Shown: positions 12,384-25,529 of the stretch, in pieces
Layout of the letters: each line of letters starts with the position of its first letter
Numbering within the stretch: position 1 is the first letter of the stretch
From: Escallonia rubra
Taxonomy: Eukaryota > Streptophyta > Magnoliopsida > Escalloniales > Escalloniaceae
Reading direction: 5' to 3'
NCBI GenBank assembly: GCA_033065855.1
Contig: JAVXUO010002754.1
Span: forward strand, 174,264-238,263
DNA length: 64,000 nucleotides
Program-made: the position numbers and the translations under genes
Notes under the pieces: model-generated
What the model was told of the DNA's origin: nothing
The model's input: the letters and a program-made list of their open reading frames with translations, nothing else
Database searches by the model: none

Positions 12384-15326
12384 TTATCCAAGGAAGTTCA
12401 TAATCACCAGGTGCAGCACCAAATTGCAGAGAACAAAATCTGCGAAGGCACGTTCTGGGGGTAAGTCCTGCAATACAAAAAATTGAACCATAAGAAAGAG
12501 ATATAAAGCAATGAAAGCCTACACACTAGTTTCCCTGCAAGCAGAGAGAGTGGAAGAGAGAGGCTCATATCTTAGCCAAATTATCCTCTTGAACAACATT
12601 TTTCGTTTCAAGTGTGTCACACTTAAGTGATGTACTTCCTATCCTCTGGACTCTTCATACTTCCACATTCCTACATATTTCCCCAACCCTCCTGACAGAG
12701 GGACAACAACAGTCATGCCACTAAATTCAACATCATGTATTTTACTCTCTTAAATGCTTTTCCACTCCCTTTTGTCACTGATAAAATGTATCCTAGCAAT
12801 AAATGATGGGGTGGAATAGCATGTACGAGGGTGGAAAGAGCACCTCTCAATGTTTATTTGCCCCCTATTTTCCTCAAGATGAGGAACCTAGTAACGACAT
12901 GCTTCCTACTAACAATTAGTTGCAGAACATACAGGAAAAAAGAGAACGAAATTTAGGAACTTAGCATCTCATGGGCTCATGGTTAACCCTACTACTCTAG
13001 GTTCTCAAGTTTCTTCATCCCGTTTTCAGTCTTCCACCCCACCACCATAGTGGAGTCAAGTAGCAGAGAATCCACATAAAATAAATCCTCACGGAACAAA
13101 AAAAAATTCTTACCTTAAATTCTTTGTTCTCTTTGTTCACTTGGATACGAAGACAAACTGTAGCCAAAAAAGACGAAATAATCAATCTCTTTTTGCCTTT
13201 CTCCTAAGATGAACAGGATTTCAATGTGTACAAATACAAACAAAGATGATCTCTACTTACCAGCAAGGACAGCTGTCCCCACACAAGAGAGGACCCCCGA
13301 GAGAAAGGAGTTAAATGGAAATGATCCAACAATAGCCATGTAACCGACCTATAAATGAGCAAAATGTCTCAAAGTGTCCACAACGAAATCAGAGTCCATA
13401 ATAAAAATCTATAAGGAATCCAAACACAACAAGAAAAAACAAAGGGGCCTTTGTCAATCATTTCAAAATTAAGCCAGAAGAATGATACAAGTCACGGTCT
13501 GATACTCTGTCTATTTGACACGTGAAAGGACAGAGAAGCAAAGAGAGTGCAGACATAAAGACTTAAAAAAAGAGAGGGACCAGGGTACCACCAGCTATGG
13601 CAATATATATAAGCCCCTACAAGCAGGTGGTTCCCTTCCAAATGTCAGGTTCAGAATTCTTTAAATTTGTAAGAATACAAATTCCTCGGGTACAACTTGC
13701 ATTCTCTGTTATGTTCAATATATTTGCGCTCCTTTTTCTTTTATGCAAGATTGCAAAATACTTAGGAGTTAAGAAACATATTCACCCTACTATATCAGGG
13801 CTTTCAAAACTCTCAAAACAGCTAGGGACTCTTACGAAAGTCACATAGGAGAAACTTGGAAGCCAGTTCACAAGCGTGCACACACACACACACAAAAGTG
13901 ATGGAGCTAGAAAACTCTGTTAAATGTTGCTAACTTGGAACTGAACCAACTCCCTAGAGTTTGTTTTCGTAAAATATATATCTATCCCTCGCTCCTTGTG
14001 AAACAAATGACTAACCAAACAGGACTCTCAAGTCTAGACTCCATGTAAAGTCACATGTGGAACATTAGGCATCACCTCTGACACGTTAGAAATTTGCTTG
14101 AAATGAGGGCCCTTGATTATAGAGATGCAGTTCAGAAAAAGCTTTGACTTTGTCAAAAAAGATAAAAAAATCTGCCTTTTATCCAACGCATTCCCACTTA
14201 TTTTTCGTAGTGACCACTTAACATAAACCAATATCAGAATTTTTATCCCACTTCCATTATGTTTCTTTTTCTTCTCTTGATAAGTAAATTTATTAGCAAA
14301 AAACTTTTTTACCACAACTTGCACAACCCCAAATGTAAACTTGAAGGAAAAAAATACACTATCGTACTCTGTATAATGCACTCATGATCTCAAGGTGGTT
14401 TGTAGGACACAAGTTAGCATGAAATGCAGGCACTTCTTTAACATGAGAACGCACATTGATTGAGCATAAGTATCGGCCATGGCAGGGATCCGTCATTCTT
14501 ACTTCCTCCAATTAAATCTCTAGAAAAAATTATGTATTCTGCGCAAATTCTAGATTTAAAGAACACATAATCAGAATAGACGGGATATATTCCCTCTGCT
14601 CTCTTAATTTGTGTCCCCTTTGACTTTCTGCGAACTTCTAGGATAAAATTCCAACATCTAGACACTGAACTGAACTCGAATAGTAATCACACAATAGATA
14701 AGTGACCTTTGAGAAGTACATAATCAGCAACTTTACGAATACCAAATAAAACCATAGACAACCAAAAAATTTCGCTTTTCATGAGGAAAAGGAAAAATGA
14801 AATCGATCAAACTGCAAGAGACTATCGTAATTGAAGACTCAAACTCTCTCTAATCAGTTAAACTAGCAATGCATATGGAACTTCGAAATTGACAGTCCTA
14901 CGACGTCACTCGTCAACTAGGTCAACTGTTTGGATAATCACCACTATAAAAACATGCACAGATTTCACGGAACTCAAACAAATCGAAGGCTCAAACTATC
15001 TAACCAAATAGACAAATTCAAATCCACAGTCAACCAATCACTCATAAAACACTTGGAGAGCGTCATAAGATAAAATGGGATTTCGAAAAACAGATCGAGG
15101 TTTTTTACCTGGATCAGGGCGGTGGAAACTGCAAACAAGACGTACAGATCGATGATCTGCAAATAAAAAGGAATCGGTTAGGTCGTCGATCTTCGTTCAC
15201 ATTGTACACTAGAAAGTGCTATGTGTGGCATTATCTGACCTTGAGGTTGGTGGGGGTGGCGGCGTAAGCAGAACGGAGGGAGTGAAAAAGCGCCTGAGCG
15301 TCCTTCTCCGTCGACGACTTCCCCAT
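12384..15326 (-). CDS. DAD1: DAD1, oligosaccharyltransferase subunit (Ost2 family), complete
   Basis: DAD1 is a small integral membrane subunit of the ER oligosaccharyltransferase complex, which transfers the lipid-linked glycan to Asn in N-glycosylation; it was first known as defender against cell death. Five exons are read on minus: 15240-15326, 15109-15156, 13261-13348, 13114-13157 and 12384-12467. All borders are GT-AG and phases agree, giving 116 residues against 115 in Arabidopsis. The start ([20 protein letters not shown]) matches the family N-terminus. Exon 2 ([16 protein letters not shown]) and exon 3 ([20 protein letters not shown]) form the first two membrane segments, and exon 5 ends [12 protein letters not shown], the typical hydrophobic C-terminus. 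The hydrophilic loop in exon 4 is [12 protein letters not shown]. Nothing looks broken. The gene is divergent from the tRNA-Ile at 15469, with only about 140 bp between its start codon and the tRNA. Confidence 0.96.
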
Positions 15327-15468
15327 TTTTTCTTTTGGTCTCTCTCTCTCGTTTCTCTTTCTCCCCTTTGGTTTGCGTTTGCTACACTGAGAAAACTGGA
15401 AAGCACAAATACAAAACAAAACATAAAACATTAGTTATATATATTGTTTTGGTCGAAGGTAGCAAGTT

Positions 15469-15542
15469 GGCCTATTAGCTCAGCTGGTTAGAGCGTCGTG
15501 CTAATAACGCGAAGGTCGCAGGTTCGAGACCTGCATGGGCCA
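15469..15542 (+). tRNA. tRNA-Ile (AAT anticodon)
   Basis: A 74-nt cloverleaf: acceptor stem GGCCTAT pairs with ATGGGCC (one T-G pair), discriminator A, A-box-like TAGCTCAGCTGG in the D arm, anticodon loop GCTAATAAC with AAT, and B box GGTTCGAGACC in the T arm. A short T run at 15543-15546 can end Pol III transcription. There is no intron and the CCA tail is not encoded, as expected of a nuclear plant tRNA. It agrees with the conserved plant tRNA-Ile(AAT) sequence as I recall it. Confidence 0.97.
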
Positions 15543-15546
15543 TTTT

Positions 15547-16589
15547 CATATTTTGCGACCTATTTGCCTTTTTCTCATGTCCAAGTGTTTAAAAATAGTC
15601 TCGGAAGAAAAAAAATTAACTGCAATTCCGATACCGTCATAATTTTTAATGATATTTTTTTAGCTTCACTAATTAGAAAGTACTGTGTATACCTACCAAC
15701 AAGTTGTTATTGGCCACATTTTTTTCCAACTTTAATGAATGCAAATAGAAAATTTTAAGTTTTTTCCTTGGATATTTGTTGTATGAGCTGAGTTTCACTT
15801 TTAGCTAATTAAGACAAGTTTTCGTTGTTAAAAAGTGCTATATTACGATATTAGGCTCTGGGTTTTTTTAAGTCTGAAACAACTTCACGAGAATTCTAGG
15901 CCCATTTACGAGCTTAAGAATGTAGTAAAAACGAGATTTTGTCAAGGGATTTAGGTTTTAATATCAGCGTATCGATAGACTCCGCTCAATTAGAAATTGA
16001 AAAAAGGTGTAAGTTAGGTTGGATTTTTATGGGTTTACCCAAACCAACCCAAAAAAATGTTGACTTTTACCCGACTCATCCCACTTATTTATAAAATGGG
16101 TTAAGCTGGGTTGGTTCAATATCACAGTGGGTTATATTGGGTTGGGCTTAAAAGCTAGTACTTTTTTAGAGTTCATTACTTGCTGGTAAATTTCGTGAGA
16201 AGAACAATCACCTCCTGCCTCGACCTCCACAGCCTACACCGTCAAATGTTAGCTAGCTCCATGCCGACTCCTCATCCGCTCGCGCGTCGCCACCAATACA
16301 CACCCGCAGTCACCACCATTGCCGACAGGCTCCATCACCGTGGCTACCACCACCATCGCCGGCAATGTCCACCACCGACAGGCACCACCACCACCAAACA
16401 GAGCCACTAGCATCATCGGGCGAGGCCACCGCCACTGGTTGTTGCTACCACTGCCACCACAACTATCGCCGCCGCTACCTCCACTGTCGACGGATGCCAA
16501 CAACTACCAAACTAGCACGGAATCTGCTGGAGCACAATCACGAAGTAGAAAACCCTAGGCAGCTTGGCTATTTGCCAAACTAGCAAAAT
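15547..16589. repeat. Intergenic: inverted GGGTTGG-rich patch and CCA-rich low-complexity tract
   Basis: About 16010-16145 carries AACCAACCC and GGGTTGG motifs in both orientations, a pattern common in degraded plant TIR elements. About 16200-16530 is CCA/CCG-rich and yields short His/Pro/Thr frames on plus and Gly/Val frames on minus. No conserved gene is seen. Exact element ends could not be set. Confidence 0.45.
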
Positions 16590-18150
16590 GAATTAGGCCA
16601 TATTCATGAACCTAGTTTGGCGTTTGTGGAAAAACCCCGAAACTCTATGCATGGGCTAGAGTCATCAAGGACAAGTACTTCCCTCTTGAGACTATTTAGA
16701 CTACTAAGGAGAAACCTTCGAGATCTAGTTTTTAGAAGCAAATCATGTGCGCCAGCAGAAAATGCTTAACACCATTTATTGGCGGGTAGGTAATAGGGAG
16801 AACATCTCTTTTTGGCATCATAAATGGTTCCCAACGGGAAACATTCTTTCCCAATTCATCGGCCCCTTTCCACCTCATACGGAATGCCTAATGGTGAGCA
16901 ATGTTATTCAAAACCGAACTTAGGATGTTCAAGTCATCAAAATCCTCGTGCCTTATCACATCTCAACCCAGATCTTTGACGTCCTGATCCCTCTCTATCA
17001 TGACTCAGCTGGCATTATTTTATGGCCTTTGGATCGAGGAAAGTGCTCAATTACTATAGCCTGCAACTTTCTAACCCACCATGAATCCACACAACAATAT
17101 GACTGGCAATGGATTTGGAAACTCTCCCCCCGGGATTAAACTTTCTTTTATGAAAATACAGTCACCTTGGCATTCTTGTTCGATCCCAGCTCCCATGGAT
17201 CCAAAATAATCTTTGTCCCCATAACTGTGGTAAGCTCGAGATTGTTGACCATGCCCTTCATCGTTGCACTATAATCCACGATATTTGGAAGACTGTGCCC
17301 CCCAAAAAAGTGTACAACCATTCTAGAAACTTATCTTACGACTTTTGGTGCAAATTCCTCGCTAACATTCATTCCACTACGGATCCCTTTAAGATCCCTT
17401 GGCCCACCTTCTTCGACTTCCAACTATCTGTTATTTACCACCATATAAACAAACTCGCGACCCTACAAATGCCGTTCCCCATTCATGTTGAAATTATTGT
17501 GCAAACTACGAACTTGGCTACCCCTCACTTCTTGAACTTACCTATTTTTTGTCAACCGCTTAACCAAGCCTACGCTTCAATTCCTTATTCGGCAAATCAA
17601 ATGAAGTCCTCCCCCAGAAGGCTGGGTCAAACTTATCACATATGGAAGTATGAACCAGTGTATCGGTCGAGCTAGTGAGGTAGTGCTTATACGAGATTTT
17701 AGAAGTCGGTGGGTGCTAGGGTGTTCTAGGAAACTTCAAACACAAAATAGCCACATCGTCGAGTAGTGGGCTATTCATGATGGTCTAAGCCTCGCATGGG
17801 CCCAAAATTATTGGAACATTATTCTTGAGGTTGATGACATAAGTGTGATCAACTATCTGTTAAATGATGTGCCTCATGCCTCGCTATTTGACATTATAAT
17901 TCTTGATTACATGGCTCTACTTAAAATGTACTTGACATGTGCATGTTTTTCATACTTATAGGGAAGCAAACTTTTGTGCGGATCAAATAGCAAAGCAAAC
18001 AGGTGATCAACAACATACATACCATATGTGGCAGCATGAGCCGATTTTTTGGAAAACATGTTGCACAATATGTTAGTGAGAAAGTTACCCCACGCTGTGT
18101 GGCTCAACTTTCTTTTTAAATAAATAACTTATATTCTGCTTTAAAAAAAG
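16590..18150 (+). mobile_element. Decayed L1-type LINE 3' portion
   Basis: Plus-strand frames, broken by many stops and shifts, spell the tail of a plant L1 ORF2: LWKNPETLWARVIKDKYFP-like at about 16620-16680, W-rich zf-RVT-like text to about 17680, and an RNase H piece with ILEVDDISVINYLL near 17820-17870. After an AT-rich 3' end comes a short A run near 18143. The reverse transcriptase core is not seen, so the copy is 5'-truncated or too decayed. No clear target duplication was found. Confidence 0.7.
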
Positions 18151-19103
18151 GTACTTTTTAACTTTCCAAGTAACCCAATCACATCACGGCTTATAATCAG
18201 AGACATAAATCTTGCCATAATCCACTGCTAGTCTTTCGTTATTACGGCCTTGAGCATAGTCTATGTAATTAACAAAGGGTTTTGTTTCTTATCTGTTTTA
18301 AGTTTTTTTTTAATACTTCTCAGCTGAAATGTTATCATTCAGTCAAACTGACCCGAAACCGTTTAATATGAACCGTTAAATTCGAACTGTCCAAATTGAG
18401 GTGCTTGGTTTGATTCGGTTCGGTTCAAAATTTTGTATACCGATTTGATTTGAGGTTTAATCCCCATACCAAACTAAGCTGAACCATGCTCAGTCATATT
18501 ATTAAGCGATGGGAAAGAGAAAAATAGGAACTTTGAAGCGTGAACATAAAATAGAAGATGGTGAGACTAATTTCTAGCATTTTTTACACTTACAATTGCA
18601 GTGACATGGTCCTTTCTTTGCAAAATATGAGAACATAAAATATTTTATTTTAGAATGCAGATGTAGCTGTCGATGTGTGCCCAGTTCAATTGTCTTGAGT
18701 TTATTGCTCTTTCTATCTTGAATGGAGGTTTTAATTTAGTGCTTTATGCCTATTGTCATGATACATCACATTGCATATGTACCTCACAAGGACTGCAACG
18801 AATAGTTTCTCGTCCCTTGCATGTAGACCATCAATAAATAATAATTAATTAGTGACCGATACCAAAAGTCGAACTCAAACTTATCAAAATGAGCGACAAT
18901 TTACTTGTTTTTTTATTCAAAAGATACAATTTGAAAAAATAAAACTCGAAATCCAAAATACCTTTCCTATTTTTGTTTTTTGTTTTTGTTTTCCACTTCA
19001 AAATCAAAATGAACCATAAATCTTTTTTGTACAGTCTTGCCTTCTTTCTGCTGACACAAAAATCAACTGGCTGGAGCTGCTCGCCGGCCGAAAGAAGGAA
19101 AAG
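18151..19103. other. Intergenic and promoter-side region with GGTTCGGTT-type repeat
   Basis: About 18340-18480 contains ACCCGAAACC and GATTCGGTTCGGTTC motifs in opposing orientation, typical of small degenerate TIR elements in plants. The right end is the likely promoter and leader of the Rossmann-fold gene that starts at 19104. Nothing else was recognised. Confidence 0.4.
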
Positions 19104-22100
19104 ATGTCGTCACTCTCGTGCCCCGCAGCGGCCATTTCTACACCCCCATCTTCACCCATCTGCAGAGCTCTGTTTCCCTCTCGTCTGCATCCGCATTTTT
19201 CGGGCTCGTCTAACCGTCGCCGGTCAGCCAACTTTCCGTAGCCAAATGCAAAATTATCTTCCATTTCTGTTCTTTTCATGTTGTCTTAGTTTTCGTTAAT
19301 TTGGTGTGTTTGGTGAAGTTTGATAATAGTCTAATTATCTGCTCATTCTATTGTTCTTTTGCATTGCTTAGTCCGTTAATTAGTGGTTGGATTGTTGGAA
19401 GAATGATTCTCCCTCCCCTTCGGCCCTCTCCCTTTAAAATCGTGATTATCAAGAAAATTTCGATCGTCTTTAATAAGAACAGAGTTGTAATCTCTATTGC
19501 CTTTTAAACTTGTATGCATTTATTTGGAAATGTAGCTTGATTGAGCACCAAATTGTTAAAGGCTTATAAAAAGCATTGATGTTCTGGCTCAGTGGCGAAG
19601 TGCGTTTGTGAAGTTTATCAAAGAAAGTTGGACTTATGACGCTTTGGAGGTTCATGATGAAATCAAATCGAAAATTATACTGTTCGTAAGAAACTAATGG
19701 ATTTAGAGATTGCATCCGATGGATTGGAATGCATGTTATTTTGTAGTACTTCTGTTACTATGATTCTTCTGAATTATCAAAATATGATGGCAAGAAACTA
19801 GGGTGATATGATAAATGCCCAGTGTCCAAAACTGGTAATTTGAATAAGTTATGTTGTCACACCCTCATGTTTCTAAGAGGATTGTTTTACAAATGGATGC
19901 TTTCTAAGTCCTAGTTTTCAACTTAAAAAAAAAAAAAGGAGAAAGTAGACTCCGCTTAAGATAAGACGTTGCCTGGAAAGTCATAAGTAGCCACTTCGAG
20001 GAAGCATGTCCATTTGGTGGAGTGTGATTTGAGTCGTTATAGGTAGTAACCAGAGGTAGGGCCACATCATCAAGCACGGTTCATTAACACCCAACAGACT
20101 GTTAATTATGGGCTATGTATCACAAGTTTAAAAAATTTACTGGGGGACGCCAAGGCTTTAGGGCGAAAACAATGATATGCTTTCAGTTATCAAGACGGTG
20201 ATTACCAACGGGATGCACCTTATCCTTGAATCTCACATATCACAAATGAAGTAACGAGAGGTTCAGCCTTGGTGGTACATCTACCTCACTTTTATAAGCG
20301 AGCAGAATCATGCACTTCGCACTCAGCAGGTGCTCGATTCTTTGAATGCTTGTAGTAAATCATTTCGAGGAAGAACCTGAATTTTGAAAAAGTTGACATT
20401 CAACTGTAGTTAAAAACAAGATTATGGCTCTTCTAGTGTAAGCAGTTGATTTCTCTGTCGGGAGCATGACTAGAGATTTACAAAACAGTGCATCATATGG
20501 GTTGGTTTTTGATAACTCGCAGACAGGAGCCACCGGTGGTTTCATAGTTGGTTTACTGGTGAATTATCGACAATCCATGTGCAAGAGGATTACACACAGC
20601 ACAATGCAATAGATTTTCACTGATTACGATGAGCATTTGGTGCTTGAGGCACAGGAATATAGGTATCTAATTGGAAAAACATTTGGAGCTTGTTGAAATG
20701 AAGGAACCTGACTTGATTTATATTATTATGCTACTTTTCAGTGTCTTGTTATAATATGATGCTATGCATATTTTCTCAATGATTAGAAATTGCAAACTTG
20801 TTATGATACGCAGGATTTTATTGATTGCGTGTAATGCTTCCATATTTTGCCATTTATGCGAACAAAAGATGCACATAGCTCAGTGGGCATATGGCATGTC
20901 CATTTGTAGGCACCTTGTAATTGGAAGTGAGTTGGATCACATAGCGTCCCGTCGAAACGAGCTCCAGCTTCTTAGCTGGAAAATGACAGTTAGAGAAAAT
21001 GGTGCTTACACTGCTAAATGCTAGATCTCAAATTATATATATATATATATGATTTGAGGCCGAAAAATATTAGTCTTGACATGCTTTTATTTGTTATAGG
21101 TTGTGCAAGTATGGCGTCAGATGCAGTTATGCAGGTGCAAGCATAAGGGAAGATATTGACTCTGTCCCTATAGATGTTTCTGCCGATGTTAGAACTGAGC
21201 GGGTATGAACTTGCAACTCATCTTAAAAGTTTCCAGTAATCAACGTCGTCGAATAACATATCCAATGAGCCACTTTCATAAGTTTGATTTCAGTACAATA
21301 TTTTTTGTTAGTAGGTTGTAGTGTTAGGAGGCAGTGGTTTCGTTGGTTCGGCAATATGCAAGGCTGCAGTAGCTAATGGCATAGAGGCCATAAGCCTTAG
21401 CAGGTGCAGTATCTCCATCTTAATTGCTGCATGACTAGCTCCACTCCCTGCTTGTCTGAAGTATCTATTTCCTTCTGATTGCCCCTTACTTCCTCAACAG
21501 AACTCATTGCATTTCAAAAATCAATACGCATGCAACTGCACTGTACACCGCCTTTCTTTATGATATGAAGTTTTGGAATCTGAAACTTCAGTCCTATTCA
21601 CAGGTCAGGGCGTCCATCTTACACAGGTTCATGGGTAGATCAGGTCACTTGGATGACAGGCATGTTCAGTTCTCTGTCTACTTTGAATAGGTTGTTGGTT
21701 TTATAAATGGTACTCAATACTTTGTAATGTGACGATAGTTGAATGCTTATTTTACACCGTTCCTTTGATGACCCCTGCCTTGAATGAAGCCTAGTATTTA
21801 GACCCCTGGTGGGACACATTTAATGGAAAATTGGATGCACTTGAAATTTATATGTTAAAACTTGGCTAGGAAAGGTGAACTGAGACATGATAGAATACTG
21901 CAACGCGTACAGAAAAAGGTAGTGTTGTTAAATTTGTGCACTTACCTGTTAGTTTCATTGCTTTTTGTTTCTTCCATTCAAGTAACTCAAGGAAAGCTTC
22001 GTACTCAAAATTTAAAGTTTCCATTAGCATTTTCCCTAGTCTAATGCTTGAGGATAGATTGGCAATCAGATCATAAATATACTCTTTAAATAGGTGCCGT

Positions 22101-24438
22101 ATTGTGTGATGTTGCCGACATGCATGAGTTTTGTGACATCTATTGGGTTTTGATAGGCCCAAAACTAGGCAAATTCTGGTTTATTAAAATATCAGTGTTC
22201 GGAGCGCTGAAAACCCCCACCTAATTTTAATAGTCAACAATGCCTCAAAGAAGTTATCATCATTATCAGCAAATGGATGGAGGATAAAGTTGGATAGATG
22301 ATTACAAACTGCCTGTCACCCTAAATGGAACTCAAACCTCCATTCAATGGAAATTACAATTGCTTTGCTTACCACATTGGCTGGATGCAAAGCGCTCTTG
22401 CAAGTTTGTAAATTTCTTCTACGGGTAAGAAGTATAAGATGAAGCTACATAGGAAGCATGCTGACTCTTCGCCAGAAAATGCCCTGTGATCCTACTTATT
22501 TTATCTCACATAATGATTTTGCAAATATCAGAACGTATAACACGTTGAGTAAGTCAAATTCATGTTGGCCTGCAAATAAATGATGGTATATTGGTCTGAA
22601 CTTTGCCTTTCTACCATATTGGTAATGCTATGAAGTGAAAATTGTTCTTAATCATATCCTGATCTTGCAGGAGATGTTTTCTATGCAAATTGGGATGAAG
22701 TACTTCCTGGGGCTACAGCAGTGGTTTCAACCCTTGGGGGATTTGGTAGCGAGGAACAGATGCAAAGGATTAATGGTGAGGCAAACGTTGTCGCAGTAAG
22801 TGCTGCAAAAGAATATGGTAAGATTCCTTTACGATGCTTTTCACTGTAAGTTTTGAAGGTAAGGTCCTTCCTCTCTTCCTTTTTCTTCCCTAAAGAACTT
22901 TTGTTCCTTTGCATCTTTCCAAGAAGTAATTGCGTAATTATTTCTGCTTGATATCTGACTTCCGGAAATGGGTTTCCATGGACATCTACCTAGAATGTGT
23001 TTGACAAATTGGTCCTGGGGTTAAGAGATGCATATATCTTTCATGAGTATTTAGTTTCTAGTTTCTATGATCAGCACAAGATCCATGTTCACATTTTCAG
23101 TCCTCTATAGTATATTATTTTTTATGAGCTTCCTTGTGAAGTATTTATGCTTCCTTTTGTTGTTGAATAGACACTCGTAGATAGAGGTAGGACAGTTCCA
23201 ACTGTCATTTGGTTGTAATACTTTTCAGATGAAGCAAAAGAAGTCTTGGAGCTATCTTATGCAAATACTCATTTAACAGTTGGATATTAGCTGTACTAGA
23301 AAGAAGGACGTTGCATATCTAGTAATGGCTTCAGAAATGAAAGCTTTTTTGCAAATCCAAAGTGAGAGAATGCCTGCAGACCCTAGAAATTGTTATGATA
23401 ATTTTTTTCTACTTGCCTTCAAATATCTTGCTCTTACTGCTGACGAAAACATGTAATTATGTTCAGATTGATGTCTGAAGCATTTGACCTGTCCTGTACT
23501 CTTGTGAAACAAAGATTGTGCTTGATAACATCAACAAACTTATTAGATTGCTACATTGGCTTTACATCATCCTCTGGTTCTTACAGTTCTTAAAAGGTCT
23601 GTTTCCAATGAACTCTATTTTGCAAGCAAGATTAGACCATTGTACCTTCTTAATGCAGGAATACCGAAGTTCATCTTGATCTCAGTGCATGATTATAATC
23701 TACCATCATTTTTACTTTCATCGGGATACTTCACAGGAAAGAGGAAAGCAGAATCGGAAGTTCTCTCCAAGTATCCGAGCTCCGGTAAACAATGATCTAA
23801 CACGGGTGTTGGCTTTAATCCTATCTTGCTAAAGTAGTTAGGGACATTATGATGTATGAACTTGTTAGAATAGCAGTATGGTCATACTTGTTAGCAGTCA
23901 AGGCTTGAGTTGAGCGTAAAAAGGGAGTGTTGCTTATTAGCTTGTTGATGCATCTACCCAGGTAGTATAAGCATCACTCAAAGAATGTTGTATCGAGCTT
24001 GACTAGGATGTGGTTTAGGAGGTTGACTCTGTTACCTGTTAGGGTCCTTTAAGAGTACCATGTACTCTAAGATGGATGTCCAATCCTGCAACCCATATAC
24101 TTTGCAATTCTTCCACATTTTGTCCTATTTAACGATATCTACTTTGAACTTCCACAGGGGTTGTGTTAAGACCGGGGTTCATATATGGAAAAAGGAAGGT
24201 AGATGGCTTTGAAATTCCCCTGGATTTGATCGGGGAACCGCTGGAAAGGTTTCTACGTGCTACCGAAAACTTCACCAAACCTTTGAGCAATCTTCCTGCA
24301 TCAGATTTGCTATTGGCTCCACCGGTTAGCGTTGACGATGTTGCACTTGCTGTGATAAATGCAATCAAAGATGATGATGTCTTTGGCGTCTTCACAATTG
24401 AGCAAATTAAAGAAGCTGCAGCAAATGTGAGGGTGTGA
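19104..24438 (+). CDS. Chloroplast NAD(P)-binding Rossmann-fold protein, At1g32220-like, complete
   Basis: Atypical SDR / NDUFA9-like family protein of unknown substrate; the Arabidopsis relative is plastid-located and, as I remember, found in plastoglobule proteomes. Seven exons: 19104-19237, 21100-21202, 21315-21403, 21604-21659, 22671-22817, 23659-23784, 24158-24438; 311 residues. Residues 1-60 resemble a transit peptide. The nucleotide motif VVLGGSGFVGSAIC is near residues 81-94, TAVVSTLGGFG near 143-153, a YxxxK-type YFTGK at 200-204, and VVLRPGFIYGKRKVDG at the start of exon 7. The protein ends EQIKEAAANVRV. Exon phases agree throughout. Intron 4 starts with GC (21660-21661) instead of GT: a GT alternative four bases on would break the frame. 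Intron 1 is 1.86 kb with nothing recognised inside. No break is visible, so it looks functional. Confidence 0.92.
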
Positions 24439-24741
24439 CTTGTTTGTAGCCTTTCCTTCCAGATTTTAACAATGATACCCAGCAACCAATGTTTGCTTGT
24501 AATATGAGTTGACAAATGACAACCCTTTGGTTGGTATATATACTGTTGATTTTCATTTTTAACTTTCTTAATGGCAACGGGATGTCCAGGATGTCAGAAC
24601 ATTCAAACTACTCAAATAGCAAAGGCCAAAACACGTAGCCTTAAATTTTGTTTATCTTGATAGTTATGTCAGCATGATAGTACGTTAAGTTTTGTAATAA
24701 TCCAACATGGGAGGTAAATAAAAAAATCAGGGGCTTTTAAA
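24439..24741 (+). other. 3' flank of the Rossmann-fold gene
   Basis: AT-rich 3' UTR and flank between the stop codon at 24436-24438 and the target duplication of the solo LTR at 24742. No separate feature was seen. Confidence 0.6.
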
Positions 24742-25529
24742 ACATGTGATGCCAAGGAAAGTGGGTTCGTACTTACGTGGAGGTGCCACAAAGGCTGCAG
24801 TCCGAGTCAGCTTCCAAGTATGTTGATGTGAGACACAGCAAGGGTAGAACAAGGGCAGAGACCAAGGGCTTCCCAGACAAAACTTGAGGGTGGCAGTGCT
24901 GCGAGGGCGATAGCGCAAGATGAATATACGACGACAGTCACAGTCCGATGCTTAGGTCCAAAGTCAGGGCCCTGTATGTTTCTCTCTCTAGAATTCTAGA
25001 GTGAGAAAGTGAAAAATGTGAGAGTGAAGAAGAAGTCCAACCGTTATGTCCTCCCAAATGAATTCTCAAGACCTCTATTTATAGAGATTGAGATGATGAT
25101 GTCATAAACCGACACGTGGCGCTCCCCGGGAGTGACACGTCACCAGGGGGTCCACGGGTGCCGGTGCTCCATGGACTGTCGTATCGCATATTCAACCGGC
25201 CTGCCCCGCACAGCGTCGCTCTGTCTGTCTGGAAAGACTGGCTCGCACAACGTCGGTGTGGCCAGAGAACCCCCTTGATCTAGCCTCCAATCCAAGCCCT
25301 TGCGGAGTCCCACAGGCCTGGCAGCGGTGGGGAAGACCCGACGCCCAACTGCCAGGTGAACTAGGCGCGATGCCCTCCGAAGACCTGCTCCCGTCTCGGA
25401 GTGACCCGGGGGTCATAGTCCCTAGGGGTGCCGACGCAAGCCCCCAGTGCCAGAGCACGTAGGCCAGTCACGCAGGCACCCTGACGGAGATAGTGTCCCG
25501 GAGGAGTCGCCTATTCCGCAGGCCGAGGT

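Noticed and set aside
16180-16583. His/Pro/Thr-rich frames near the LINE
   Set aside because: CCA low-complexity tract with no conserved domain.
19238-21099. Possible genes or elements in intron 1 of the Rossmann-fold gene
   Set aside because: Only short frames without family features; no element ends or duplications found.
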